Shown one piece after another: positions 16,132-25,750 of a stretch of 64,000 bases of DNA (positions are counted from its first letter, which is position 1; each line of letters opens with the position of its first letter). The stretch comes from JAUWVG01 sp964633715 (GTDB lineage Bacteria; Acidobacteriota; Aminicenantia; Aminicenantales; Aminicenantaceae), in contig CAZWHQ010000015.1 of assembly GCA_964633715.1 (NCBI GenBank), positions 1 to 64,000 of the forward strand, in the 5' to 3' direction. A program made the position numbers and the translations under genes. Under the pieces are notes generated by a model. That model saw nothing but the letters and a program-made list of their open reading frames with translations. It was not told where the DNA came from and did no database searches.

Positions 16132-19100
16132 TTATTTTTTTACTTCTATAGTTATTTCCGAATCCCGCCCGAAGACCTCGGGTGAATACATCTCTTCAAT
16201 AATGGTGCCTGGTGCCTGGAAATGTCCGGGAGTCAAAGCTCTAGCCAGATAGCGGTGGGTGTGTATTCCAGGGAGAAGCGAATCGGCAAAAAGCAAGATT
16301 TTGTCATCAAACATTTCAATGTGGTTAAAACCACGCCGCCAGCCGGGGCCTTCATGTCCTGTCTCCATCTGATCTAGTCTCCGCTGCTGTTCTTCACTCT
16401 CTGTTAAAAAAGTCGGATTTACGGCTTCAAAGCCAGCCGGAAGGGGGTCGTTCACAACAACGAAAAGACTCTCTTTTGGAACAATAATTTGAAGAGAAAC
16501 CACAACGAGTGATCCTGCTTTTACTGATGAAAGCGGTGAACCGTCCAAAGTCGTGATTTCTTTGTAAATCGTGAAACCCTCATCACGTGCCGACAGCTGT
16601 TTTTGAGGGGCATAGGTCAAACGTGTCTCATAAAAGAGTTTTCCTTTTCCTTCCAAAGAAATTTTTAATGGGATTGTGCTGCCGGGATAGAATTGACTTA
16701 GAGATACTTCCGCTGTCTTTATATCTTGAACGGGCTCCTTGAAATCAACATTTAAAAGTTCTTTATCCGCCAATGAAATATCGAGTTTATAGTCGGGGTG
16801 AGTGTCTTCATATTTTTTGAAGTATTCATTGAGGGCATAAAAAACATAAAAATTCTCTTGAGTTGTGGGCCATCTTCCTGTTTGTCTGCGCTGAACCAGC
16901 CATTGGGCGATTTGAGCAACGAGGGGATTATCTGAACCAATCGAGATCATGCTTTGGAGAATAATGGCCGTTGTCCTTAGATTTGACGAATATATCCATG
17001 GGTCGGCCCGTCCATTTTCTTCCTCAAAATGTGCATCGGTAGGGCTGATTTTTATCTTGTTCAGCATGTCCTGAAGCAATGAATTCTGTGCGGCCAAGGA
17101 CCCTGTGCCCTTGTGTAATGCCTTCAGGAGGAAAACCTTTCCCAAAAGCGAAAGCTGATCTTTTTCTGAAAAAAGTCTTTCAGCAAAGGCTGGTTCGGGC
17201 ACATTGAGAAGGGCCAGACAGTAAAGAGCAAAGGACTGGATTGTCTGCCAGCTTGTTTTGGAATAAGGATAATTTGATTGATCGATTCTACCTCTAACCA
17301 GATTTTTTAAATAGTTTGCCACCTGATCCGTCCTGTATCTGTCGACAAGATAGTCCGTTTGTTGGGCATGAATAAGGGCAAATGCGGCAAAACAGGATAT
17401 AAAAGCACTGTCCTGCAGAGACTCGGGCCAAAGCCCGAATCCGCCATTTGGTCTTTGGAAAGAATAAATGTCTTTGATTTCGTTCTGCACGTAGTCCCGG
17501 ATTTCCTTTCTATTCATCTTGCTGAGGTGAAAATCAATGATCAGATCTTCAGCCAATACATAAGGGAGGATACGGGAGAGACGCTGTTCAAGGCAGAGGT
17601 AAGGATAATTTTTAAGGAAGTCCACACTGCCTTTAAGACCGGAGAGAGCACTGGAGGAAACAAACAGCTGGATGAGACTTTCGAAAGGATAGATGTCTTC
17701 AGGAATTGTGATTTGTTCTTCAGTGGATTCAGTCGTACTGTTGAACAAAGCAACTGTTTCTGTTGGGCGCGGCATCAAAAGAGGGAGTTCGGTTTCCAAG
17801 CCGTCTGATTCCCGGCCCATCTGTGCGCGGAAAGCAATTTTTGAATGGCCAGGAGACTCCACCCGAAATTCAAATAGGATTTCCTTCCCTTCCCCAGAAT
17901 CGAGGACAAATTTGTGTTCGTTGTTCTTGACTAAACGGATTCCTTCGGTCTCACAGTTTAAGTTGACCTGTCCCTTTTCAGGAGAATAATTGTGAACCAC
18001 TACACCTCCCTCAAAGGAATCACCAACACGGGCAAATCGGGGGAGAGAAGCTTGGAGGAGGAGTTGTTTGGACACCTTAAAAGTCTTTTCACCGCGGCCA
18101 AACTGAGAAGCCTTTGTTTGTGCAACAGCCATGATACGGAAGGTCGTCAGATTATCTGGAAGTGTAAACTTTACCGTGGCGATTCCCTCTTCATTGGTGA
18201 GCACGGAAGGATTCCAGTATGCTGTAAGTTTAAAATTTCCTCGCAGCTCGACTTCGTTGAGCGCGCGGGCAAAAGCGGCCATTTTTTCCTCTCCTGCGCC
18301 GCCTCCTACATCATCTCCTTTTTCTCCGTACGTGAGTTGTTCAATTATATGCTGTCTCATTTCTGATGTTTGAACGGAGAGAGGTTTGTGGCTGTAGAAG
18401 AGAGAGAATGGATCTGGAGTTTCATATCCGATCAGATTGAGCACACCCAAATCTACGACTGCGACCATAATACTTGAACTGCTTCCATGTCCCTCCTGAT
18501 TATTTGTTTCAAGAGTTAGCGTCACCTCTTCTCCGGGTTTGTAGTCTGGTTTGTTTGTCCGGATTTCTACATCCAGGCGTTTCTCTGAGGGATCGACTGC
18601 AAGTTCTGTATAACCTAATTTGAAGGTTGGTTTCCCAATATCACCTTTGGCATCAGAATCCTGATCGGATACTCGGCCTTGAACCAAAAGGACAGAAACA
18701 AATACGTTTGGAATGTGTTCGGAAACGATTGGAATATCAATTGTTTCAGAGCTGCCCTTGAGATCGACAACTTGGCTGTGAATAATATGTTCTCTTTCGA
18801 TTGTGATAAGTGCTTTGGCAGACTCATAAGGGGATTTGACAAGAATTTTGGCCACATCTCCTGGATGGTAGACAGCATTGTCGGGAATGAGTTCAACGAC
18901 ATCTTCATCTAACCTTTCCCATGGGATATAGTCTTTTCCTGTCACGTAAAAATAGGTTGTTGTGACGATGTCGTTACCCTTCCTGTCCTTGCCCGTGGCC
19001 CTCAGGATGTAAAAACCTGATTTTTCAGGCAGAAATGTGACAGTTTCGGCCTTTTCTTTTGTTTGAATTGTTTGCGTTTCAAGTTCGATATCTTTTTTCT

Positions 19101-21813
19101 CGGTGATCCATCTGAAACGGCCTCCGAATTCAGATTTTCTTACGGAATGCCATTCTCTTTTGAAAAGAGTGAGCTGGATTTTCTTATCAGAGAGTTGGGT
19201 TCCCTCTGGATCTACCGCAATGAGGTTGAAATCTATTTTGTCTCCATCGGATAGGAATGTTGAACTGGGTCTGAGGCCAATATAAAAATTTCCCCGGTGA
19301 ACAATCGTTTGAATGCGATTGGTGATCGCAGTGCGGTTTGGGCTGCGGACAGTAGCCTCAAGCGCAGCAAGTACAGAATTGCTCTCGTTTTCGGATTCAA
19401 GCTTGGCTGATATACTGATTTTCCCATCCTCATCCAGAGAAGATTCACCAGAGGACAGAAGTCGGCTTTTTTCCTCATCATAGGTTTCCCATCGACTGAT
19501 TTGATCTCCAAAAACAAATCCCTCATGTCCTGGAGGTGCAAAAAAAGTAGGATTCAGTCGGAGATGCCATGAAACGTCTTGACCGGACATGCCCCCACCA
19601 AAAAGATAGGATGCTCTCAATTCTCCTGTGTAGGTTTCCCCGAATGTGAAACTTTCCTCTGCCGCACGGAGATGGACTTCAAATTCTGCCGGCCTGAAAG
19701 CCTCCACTCTAAAAGAAGAAAATACTCTAAATGGATCATCTCCTTCTTCTTGCGAGGGAATAGAGGTTTGAATTTGATATTCCCCTAGAGAAAAATCTTG
19801 AGCTGTTGTGAAGTCAAAATGAATTGATCCGTATGAATCTACGGGAAGGTTCTTTTTAAAAACACTTTTCTGGAAGGGATCGAGGATTTCACACGCTACA
19901 TCTTTGATCTGAGGAATTGTCCATTCTCCCATTTTTTGTTCCCTGAAGATCCCTTTGATGTGAACGGTTTCTCCAATTCTGTATATACCTCTTTCTGTAA
20001 ATACATGTCCCTTATGTCGACTGGGTTGAGGATTCCAGTCATATTCGATGCCAAAATAATAAGGATATACGCCGGTTCCCCACTCGGATGAAAGAAAGGT
20101 TGTATCTTTCCCTCTGGTGGCAAAAATCCATTGCCGTGGTTTGCTCCATCTGTCCTGGCTTGGAATTTTGAGTGGACCCCATCCTGGAGTTTCAACTTTT
20201 CCATCTTTGTCAGTCAATCCGCGCCAACGGATTCGGTTATCATCATCCCTTATCTCGACTTTAGAATTTGGTACCGGAAGACCCGTTTTAAGTTCGGTCA
20301 CCCAAATGGTGTTATTTTCTCGAGAAAATTTTCCTGTAAGGCCCAGCTCTGTGATCTGTAAAAAAGCTTTTGGGAAGCGTTCCCATTCATTTTCTGAAAG
20401 TGTGTCCACTTGAATAAATACAAATCCAAATTTGTCATTCATGAATTCTTTTATTTCGATAGGAAAGACACCTCGTGTATTGCGGGGAGGATTGAGTTTT
20501 ATGAATTTTTCAACTGAAAATAATCTGGGTATTGATATTTTTTCGCTTGTCCAGAAAAGCTTCTGAGTCCTTAAGAGTGGAATAACATCCTGTTTGGCCA
20601 CGGACCCACCATGTATAAAGACATTGTCCGCATTAACCGCTGAGATCGGATATCTGAGGTCCGAGTAAGCTTCGAGAACACCGTATCCAGTATTTATGCT
20701 GATGGAGCGAGGATACGAAGGGGTTGTGAATGCCAGATTGATCTCCTTTTCCAGCGTATTTCCAAAGTCATCCGCAAGTTCGGCATTTATCCACAGCTTG
20801 TAGGTTGTTTCCGGTAAAAAAGCGAGCGAAAGCCAAAGAGTGGAATTTGTCTGATCCCACTCCGTATAATAATCCGGAATGGACACCTCTGGTTCGAAGC
20901 GAATATTCTGAATAAACTCTTTATAGCTTACAGGATTGGAAAATTGGAATTTAAGCGGCTGATAGACATCGTACCCTTCTTGAGGTTCAAACAACTCAAA
21001 TCTGAAGCTGTTAAAGGTGGAGAATTCAAATATCCGGCTTTTCTCCATCCCCAATAATCCCTCTTTTCCCAAAAGCCCAGAATGAATTTCAATAGTATAG
21101 GTTGTATTTGGCTTCATTGGCTCTGTGGGTTCGATTATAAGAACTTCAGAATCTTGAGCTTGAATACCTGTGTCCTTCAGCTGTTTGGCTGTTGGATGTT
21201 TAAGATTAAAATCTATTAACGATTCATTGGATTCTCTATCGAGGCCAAGCATTTGAATGAATTCCTTATTGTTTGCGGTTTGAACGGGCTGATTGAAAAC
21301 AAGGAGTATTTTGTCTTCAAGTCGGATCCATTTTTGTTTGTTGTTGGGAAAATTCTGCATCAGCAGAGGCCGGATTGTTGTGAATGACCATTGGTGGTCT
21401 TCTTTCAGAATATATCCATCGTAAGTTTTGGCCCCCGATTCTATGGTTATTTCTACATCAGTTGAGTAGGGGAACCGATCCTTGGGGGAAAAGGCCAAAG
21501 TTTTGGGATTCAACCAACGGAATGTCCCTGGAATTTCAGGAGAGATTTTCATGACAGTCTGTTTTGGTTCTTCGTCTAAGGATGAAAAAGGGAATATCGG
21601 GTGATCAAAAATCGCTACAACAGTGTCTGACTGGTGTTGTTCTGTGGTCTGTCCCAAAGGACTGGAAAATGTGACCTCTAGTTCACCCTTTTCCACGACT
21701 GTCTCCGTGGAGCGGATGGTTCTAGTGTCCTCCTTTTTATTGCATCCTGATATGCTAAGGAGTCCCCCAAAACAAATAAAAAAAATCCATATAGTTCCAA
21801 ATTTAGTTCTCAT
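16132..21813 (-). CDS. bacterial alpha-2-macroglobulin lipoprotein with thioester
   Basis: This very large (about 1893 residues) periplasmic lipoprotein traps attacking proteases. The signal peptide ends in a lipobox (LLSISGC, Cys24 from this start). Macroglobulin domains follow, including Ig-like Big_5 modules near the N-terminus, then the bait region and the thioester motif CLEQ near residue 1406 with the helical complement-like domain. It is longer than E. coli YfhM (about 1650 residues). The ATG at 21813 is preferred over GTG at 21825 because GAGGG lies just upstream and the signal peptide starts there. It heads a run of at least seven close genes on this strand. Confidence 0.92.
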   Translation of the reverse strand: MRTKFGTIWIFFICFGGLLSISGCNKKEDTRTIRSTETVVEKGELEVTFSSPLGQTTEQHQSDTVVAIFDHPIFPFSSLDEEPKQTVMKISPEIPGTFRWLNPKTLAFSPKDRFPYSTDVEITIESGAKTYDGYILKEDHQWSFTTIRPLLMQNFPNNKQKWIRLEDKILLVFNQPVQTANNKEFIQMLGLDRESNESLIDFNLKHPTAKQLKDTGIQAQDSEVLIIEPTEPMKPNTTYTIEIHSGLLGKEGLLGMEKSRIFEFSTFNSFRFELFEPQEGYDVYQPLKFQFSNPVSYKEFIQNIRFEPEVSIPDYYTEWDQTNSTLWLSLAFLPETTYKLWINAELADDFGNTLEKEINLAFTTPSYPRSISINTGYGVLEAYSDLRYPISAVNADNVFIHGGSVAKQDVIPLLRTQKLFWTSEKISIPRLFSVEKFIKLNPPRNTRGVFPIEIKEFMNDKFGFVFIQVDTLSENEWERFPKAFLQITELGLTGKFSRENNTIWVTELKTGLPVPNSKVEIRDDDNRIRWRGLTDKDGKVETPGWGPLKIPSQDRWSKPRQWIFATRGKDTTFLSSEWGTGVYPYYFGIEYDWNPQPSRHKGHVFTERGIYRIGETVHIKGIFREQKMGEWTIPQIKDVACEILDPFQKSVFKKNLPVDSYGSIHFDFTTAQDFSLGEYQIQTSIPSQEEGDDPFRVFSSFRVEAFRPAEFEVHLRAAEESFTFGETYTGELRASYLFGGGMSGQDVSWHLRLNPTFFAPPGHEGFVFGDQISRWETYDEEKSRLLSSGESSLDEDGKISISAKLESENESNSVLAALEATVRSPNRTAITNRIQTIVHRGNFYIGLRPSSTFLSDGDKIDFNLIAVDPEGTQLSDKKIQLTLFKREWHSVRKSEFGGRFRWITEKKDIELETQTIQTKEKAETVTFLPEKSGFYILRATGKDRKGNDIVTTTYFYVTGKDYIPWERLDEDVVELIPDNAVYHPGDVAKILVKSPYESAKALITIEREHIIHSQVVDLKGSSETIDIPIVSEHIPNVFVSVLLVQGRVSDQDSDAKGDIGKPTFKLGYTELAVDPSEKRLDVEIRTNKPDYKPGEEVTLTLETNNQEGHGSSSSIMVAVVDLGVLNLIGYETPDPFSLFYSHKPLSVQTSEMRQHIIEQLTYGEKGDDVGGGAGEEKMAAFARALNEVELRGNFKLTAYWNPSVLTNEEGIATVKFTLPDNLTTFRIMAVAQTKASQFGRGEKTFKVSKQLLLQASLPRFARVGDSFEGGVVVHNYSPEKGQVNLNCETEGIRLVKNNEHKFVLDSGEGKEILFEFRVESPGHSKIAFRAQMGRESDGLETELPLLMPRPTETVALFNSTTESTEEQITIPEDIYPFESLIQLFVSSSALSGLKGSVDFLKNYPYLCLEQRLSRILPYVLAEDLIIDFHLSKMNRKEIRDYVQNEIKDIYSFQRPNGGFGLWPESLQDSAFISCFAAFALIHAQQTDYLVDRYRTDQVANYLKNLVRGRIDQSNYPYSKTSWQTIQSFALYCLALLNVPEPAFAERLFSEKDQLSLLGKVFLLKALHKGTGSLAAQNSLLQDMLNKIKISPTDAHFEEENGRADPWIYSSNLRTTAIILQSMISIGSDNPLVAQIAQWLVQRRQTGRWPTTQENFYVFYALNEYFKKYEDTHPDYKLDISLADKELLNVDFKEPVQDIKTAEVSLSQFYPGSTIPLKISLEGKGKLFYETRLTYAPQKQLSARDEGFTIYKEITTLDGSPLSSVKAGSLVVVSLQIIVPKESLFVVVNDPLPAGFEAVNPTFLTESEEQQRRLDQMETGHEGPGWRRGFNHIEMFDDKILLFADSLLPGIHTHRYLARALTPGHFQAPGTIIEEMYSPEVFGRDSEITIEVKK

Positions 21814-21825
21814 GTGAGCCCTCAC
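21814..21825. promoter_or_regulatory. small palindrome over the alpha-2-macroglobulin ribosome site
   Basis: GTGAGCCCTCAC has perfect 5-base arms around a 2-base centre and contains the likely ribosome site of the alpha-2-macroglobulin gene. It lies downstream of a predicted promoter and faces the divergent XRE-type regulator. It could be an operator or a small RNA hairpin; 5-base arms can arise by chance. Confidence 0.3.
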
Positions 21826-21836
21826 ATTTTTTTTTC

Positions 21837-21865
21837 ATCCTAAAATAATGGCTGTGAAATAGCAA
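21837..21865 (-). promoter_or_regulatory. possible promoter of the alpha-2-macroglobulin/pbpC operon
   Basis: On the minus strand TTGCTA (21865-21860) is followed after 17 bases by TAGGAT (21842-21837). Transcription would start near 21830, about 17 bases before the ATG at 21813. Each box matches consensus at four of six positions. Confidence 0.35.
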
Positions 21866-21871
21866 GGCAGC

Positions 21872-21900
21872 TTGACATTTGCTGAACTCAAGGTTATATA
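21872..21900 (+). promoter_or_regulatory. promoter of the XRE/metallopeptidase gene
   Basis: TTGACA (21872-21877), a 17-base spacer and TATATA (21895-21900) form a good sigma-70 type promoter. Transcription would begin near 21908, leaving a leader of about 28 bases with AAAGGA before the ATG at 21936. A start codon at 21879 lies between the two boxes and is therefore unlikely. Confidence 0.6.
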
Positions 21901-21935
21901 ACTCACAGTTAGCACGCATCTCAAAAGGAAATAAA

Positions 21936-23009
21936 ATGTCGAACATTTTGGGAACACGGCTGAGAATTTCCAGGGAAGAGTTAGGATTGACCCAAGACGC
22001 CTTAGCCAAGGCTGTCCATCTCTCAGCCGAATTCATATCTCTTCTTGAATTGGGCAAAAGGACACCAAGCCTGGAAACTCTTAAGACCCTTGCCGATTTT
22101 TTCCAGGTAGATGTGTTGTATTTTTTGGAAGCGAAAGGGACTCTAAAAGAAAAACTATTCAAACTGGCCGGTGAAGACAAGATTGCCAAAAAAGGTCTGA
22201 AAGAGTTTTATGACACTTGCAGGATGTTTATAGATTTGGAGAATTCCCTGGGATTTAGACCTGAGTTGGCGCCTCTTTATTCAACAGCCTCGGCAGAAGA
22301 TATAGCCTCAAATGAAAGGAACAGGATGGGACTGGGAAGTGAACCCATAAAAAATGTGTTTTCTCTTTTTGAAAGGCATGGTCTGCATATCATTAGAAAG
22401 TCTCTTCCAGAAAAGTTGAACATTTCAGGGATCTTTGTTTTTTTTGAATTGGAACAGGCCTGTTTCACATTGATAAGCGATCTTCATAATAATGACCACC
22501 AAGTTTTTATTGCCGCCCATGAATATTTCCACTACCTTAAGGACAGAAATGTCACTGTAATTTCTGACAATCATGATGTTTTTGTCAATGAATATCTACC
22601 TCTCTATCATCCTCGTGAGAAACTGGCTTTTACGTTTGCTCTAAACTTCCTCATGCCGAGAAAAAAAATCGAAGATATTATCCGTTTGCAGTTTCAATCT
22701 AAACGACTGAAAATTCAAGATGTGCTCTATCTCAAGCGGTATTTTGGTGTCAGCACTATGGCCATACTCTATGCCCTCTATGAATATGGCTGTTTATCCG
22801 CAGCAAAATTCAAGGAATTTCAGAAGAGGGAGACAACTGAACACGAAAATAATGTATTTGGTGATCATGCAGGAAAAGAACTCGTCTCCGACAGACTCAA
22901 ATGGTTGGTTGTAGAAGCTCTGCAAAAAAAGAAAATCGATCTTGAGAAAGCCTCCCGTCTTCTCAAAATGGAGAAAACTTTTCTACAGAAACTCACAAAA
23001 AATCTATGA
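21936..23009 (+). CDS. XRE-family regulator with ImmA/IrrE-type metallopeptidase domain
   Basis: Residues 1-65 form a Cro/C1-type helix-turn-helix (LGTRLRISREELGLTQDALAKA, LELGKRTPSLETLKTLADFF). The C-terminal part contains a zinc-peptidase motif HEYFH within a helix (IAAHEYFHYLKD), as in ImmA/IrrE (M78) proteins, which cleave or inactivate repressors under stress. The start at 21936 is set by the promoter and ribosome site. The gene is divergent from the alpha-2-macroglobulin operon and shares a 120-base intergenic region with it. It may regulate that operon or only itself; this is inference. Confidence 0.85.
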   Translation: MSNILGTRLRISREELGLTQDALAKAVHLSAEFISLLELGKRTPSLETLKTLADFFQVDVLYFLEAKGTLKEKLFKLAGEDKIAKKGLKEFYDTCRMFIDLENSLGFRPELAPLYSTASAEDIASNERNRMGLGSEPIKNVFSLFERHGLHIIRKSLPEKLNISGIFVFFELEQACFTLISDLHNNDHQVFIAAHEYFHYLKDRNVTVISDNHDVFVNEYLPLYHPREKLAFTFALNFLMPRKKIEDIIRLQFQSKRLKIQDVLYLKRYFGVSTMAILYALYEYGCLSAAKFKEFQKRETTEHENNVFGDHAGKELVSDRLKWLVVEALQKKKIDLEKASRLLKMEKTFLQKLTKNL

Positions 23010-23012
23010 ATT

Positions 23013-24467
23013 TTATTTGAGCTCTGCGAGTACAGTTGTCAGAAATTCCCAAAATAATTCGGTTGAACCGAGATGCACTCTTTCTTCTGGAGAATGGGGG
23101 TGTTCAATCGTTGGTCCGAAAGAGATCATGTCCATTCCTGAAAATTTCTCTCCAATGATGCCGCACTCTAAGCCTGCGTGGATCGCTCCGATTTTTGGCT
23201 CTTTTTGAAATTTTTTTGTATAGACATCTTTCATGATTTTAAGCAGGGAGGATTGAAGATTGGGAGTCCAACCGGGATAACCTTCCGGTTGAGTGATTTG
23301 AGCACCTGCCAGCTTGCATGCAGCTGCAATTGTATCCCGAGTCGCTTCAATAGCTGAGGCTGTAGAGCTGCGGCTGCTGCAGATGATCTCTGCATGTGTC
23401 TCGCCAGTAATACAGGAAGCCAGATTTGAAGATGTCTCAACGAGATCCTTTATTTCAGGATGTTTGGCCATTACACCGTGAGGAATAGACAAAAGAATCG
23501 AAATCAAAACTTTTTGTGAAGAAGGATGGAGAGGATCTGGTCTGTCTTCATCGATTTTTTCGAAAGAAAATTTAATGCCGTCCTCGACAGCCTTAACTTC
23601 AAAATTAATCTTGTCGTAGGCCTCTTTGAAGAGAGACGAAAGAGCCTCGAATTGCTCTGAATCAACCCGGAGATCGGCACATGCCTCACGAGGAATGGCA
23701 TTCCTCAGGTTTCCTCCTTCAAAGGAGATCAGATTAAAAGGCATAATCTTTTCAGCTTGCCAGAGCATTCTTGCCAGAAGTTTAATGGCATTTCCTCGCC
23801 CTTGATTGATATCAATTCCAGAGTGTCCTCCCCTTAAACCAAAGAGTTTAACTCTGCATAGATCTCCGTTTTGGATTTGTTTTCTCTGAAGTGGAAGAGA
23901 TATTTCAGAATCGGCCCCACCTGCACACCCAATAGTAAATTCTCCCTCTTCCTCGCTGTCGAGATTGAGGAGTCGCTTTCCAGAGAGAAAGTCCGGTTGA
24001 ATCTGAGCCGCCCCAATCAAACCTGTCTCTTCTTCAACCGTAAAAAGGAATTCCATGGGCGGATGCTGGAGTTCTTTGTCCTCCATGATGGCGAGGGCGG
24101 CGCTCAAGCCAATTCCATTATCGGATCCCAAAGTTGTTCCTTTGGCTTGAATCCAATCTTTTCTTATTTCGGCTTGGATGGGATCCCGGGAAAAGTCGAA
24201 CTTCACGTCGGAATTTTTCTCACAGACCATATCGAGATGGCCTTGGAGTATAACACCTACAGAATTTTCATATCCCGGTGTTGCATCCTTCGTCACAACC
24301 ACATTGCCGGCTGTGTCCCTTTTCCACGCCAAGTTGTTCTGCTCAGCAACACGGATGATATAGTCTCCCAAACCTTTTTCGTTTTCTGAACAATGAGGGA
24401 TTTTTAATATTTGTTCGAAGTGTTTCCAAAGCCCGGATGGTTTTAGATCTTCAAATAAGCCTGACAT
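23013..24467 (-). CDS. pepD: aminoacyl-histidine dipeptidase (M20C)
   Basis: This 484-residue metallopeptidase cleaves Xaa-His and other dipeptides in the cytoplasm. The metal-binding pieces are QGHLDMVCEKN, GTTLGSDNGIGLSAALAI, the catalytic VEEETGLIGA and the late AIHAGLECGIIGEK. The length matches E. coli PepD (485). An AGGAG ribosome site lies about ten bases before the ATG. It is convergent with the XRE gene (three bases apart) and divergent from galK. Confidence 0.93.
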   Translation of the reverse strand: MSGLFEDLKPSGLWKHFEQILKIPHCSENEKGLGDYIIRVAEQNNLAWKRDTAGNVVVTKDATPGYENSVGVILQGHLDMVCEKNSDVKFDFSRDPIQAEIRKDWIQAKGTTLGSDNGIGLSAALAIMEDKELQHPPMEFLFTVEEETGLIGAAQIQPDFLSGKRLLNLDSEEEGEFTIGCAGGADSEISLPLQRKQIQNGDLCRVKLFGLRGGHSGIDINQGRGNAIKLLARMLWQAEKIMPFNLISFEGGNLRNAIPREACADLRVDSEQFEALSSLFKEAYDKINFEVKAVEDGIKFSFEKIDEDRPDPLHPSSQKVLISILLSIPHGVMAKHPEIKDLVETSSNLASCITGETHAEIICSSRSSTASAIEATRDTIAAACKLAGAQITQPEGYPGWTPNLQSSLLKIMKDVYTKKFQKEPKIGAIHAGLECGIIGEKFSGMDMISFGPTIEHPHSPEERVHLGSTELFWEFLTTVLAELK

Positions 24468-24544
24468 TTTATTTTAACTCCTGTTTAATGATGGGTTTTT
24501 GTAAAAAAAATAATGACATAAAAGCCTTACCTATGCAAGCAAAA

Positions 24545-24573
24545 TTGCCTTTTCAATAGTCTTCGTTTAAAAT
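24545..24573 (+). promoter_or_regulatory. promoter of galK-znuACB
   Basis: TTGCCT (24545-24550), a 17-base spacer and TAAAAT (24568-24573) lie just before galK. The predicted start near 24580 leaves a leader of only about seven bases and there is no Shine-Dalgarno sequence before the ATG at 24587. I saw no recognisable Zur-type box. Confidence 0.5.
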
Positions 24574-24586
24574 TTGGATACTCGTT

Positions 24587-25750
24587 ATGATGAACAACCC
24601 AGTCTTCCAAGCCCGTAAGTCTTTTTTTGAGCTCTATAACAAAGAACCGGATGTTATCTCAGTTGCGCCAGGACGTATTAACATTATCGGAGAGCACACC
24701 GATTACAATTTGGGTTTTGTCCTGCCTGCCGCAATAGACAAAACCATCCATTTTCTGGCCAAACGGAGAACAGATCACACCGTTTCCTTGTGGGCGGAAA
24801 ATTTCCATGAAAGCGAGAATTTTTTTATTCATGACCTTCAACTTTCTAAGACAAAAAAATGGGCGAATTATGTGAAAGGCATATTCTGGGTGCTTGAAAA
24901 GGAGGGCTACTCTCTCGGAGGATTGGATGCAATTATTGCTGGAGATATTCCGCTGGAATCAGGGCTTAGCTCATCCGCCGCCTTGGAAGTCAGTATTTTA
25001 AATGCTCTCAATCACCTCTTTCAACTTTCCCTATCGAAAGAACAGATTGCCAGGTTGTCTCAGAAAGCAGAGAATGATTTTGTGGGTGTGAACTGCGGAT
25101 TAATGGATCAGTTTATCTCTGTTTTCGGAAGAAAAAACACGGCCCTCTTTCTCGATTGTGAGACATTGTGTTATGAATATGTGCCTCTTTGTCTTGAAGA
25201 GAATGGACTTAATATTGTCATTTATGACACGCGGGTCCGCCGCGAACTTTTATCTTCTGACTATAATGATAGACGGATTGAATCAGCCACAGCGTTTAAA
25301 ATTCTAAAAACATCGGGTGCAAAAAGTTACAAAGATGTCGATATGGATGTACTTGAGGACTTTAAGGACGAAATGGGCAACATCCTATTCCGAAGGGCCC
25401 GTCATGTGATCACGGAAAATCAAAGGGTAAAAGAAACAAACAGTGTTCTAAAAGCAGGAGACTTCAAAAAAATAGGGGAACTTCTCTTCCAATCACACCT
25501 GAGTCTTCGAGATGACTATGAAGTTTCCTGTCCGGAATTGGATCTTCTTTACTCAGTCGGTAAACAATTTGAAGGCTGTCTGGGAGCCCGTTTGACAGGA
25601 GCAGGATTTGGGGGGTCCGGGATTGCACTCGTTGAAAAAACTCAGACAGAGGCCTTTATAAAACTGGTGAAAAAAGAATCAAGAAGTCGTCAGTTTACGC
25701 CACCTGCTTTTTATGAGGTGGCGATTGGTGAAGGAGCAACAATTCTATGA
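24587..25750 (+). CDS. galK: galactokinase
   Basis: This GHMP kinase phosphorylates galactose at C1 with ATP, the first step of the Leloir pathway. The signature VAPGRINIIGEHTDYN, the ATP loop ESGLSSSAALEVSILNAL and the C-terminal GARLTGAGFGGSGIAL are all present. It has 387 residues, as usual. galT and galE are not nearby. Its last codons overlap the start of znuA (ATGA), so galactokinase is translationally coupled to a zinc uptake operon, an unexpected pairing. Confidence 0.93.
   Translation: MMNNPVFQARKSFFELYNKEPDVISVAPGRINIIGEHTDYNLGFVLPAAIDKTIHFLAKRRTDHTVSLWAENFHESENFFIHDLQLSKTKKWANYVKGIFWVLEKEGYSLGGLDAIIAGDIPLESGLSSSAALEVSILNALNHLFQLSLSKEQIARLSQKAENDFVGVNCGLMDQFISVFGRKNTALFLDCETLCYEYVPLCLEENGLNIVIYDTRVRRELLSSDYNDRRIESATAFKILKTSGAKSYKDVDMDVLEDFKDEMGNILFRRARHVITENQRVKETNSVLKAGDFKKIGELLFQSHLSLRDDYEVSCPELDLLYSVGKQFEGCLGARLTGAGFGGSGIALVEKTQTEAFIKLVKKESRSRQFTPPAFYEVAIGEGATIL

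Noticed and set aside
18131..18373. Open frames opposite the alpha-2-macroglobulin gene (several between 16752 and 20413)
   Set aside because: They are shadows of a long, well-conserved gene and show no domain or ribosome site of their own.
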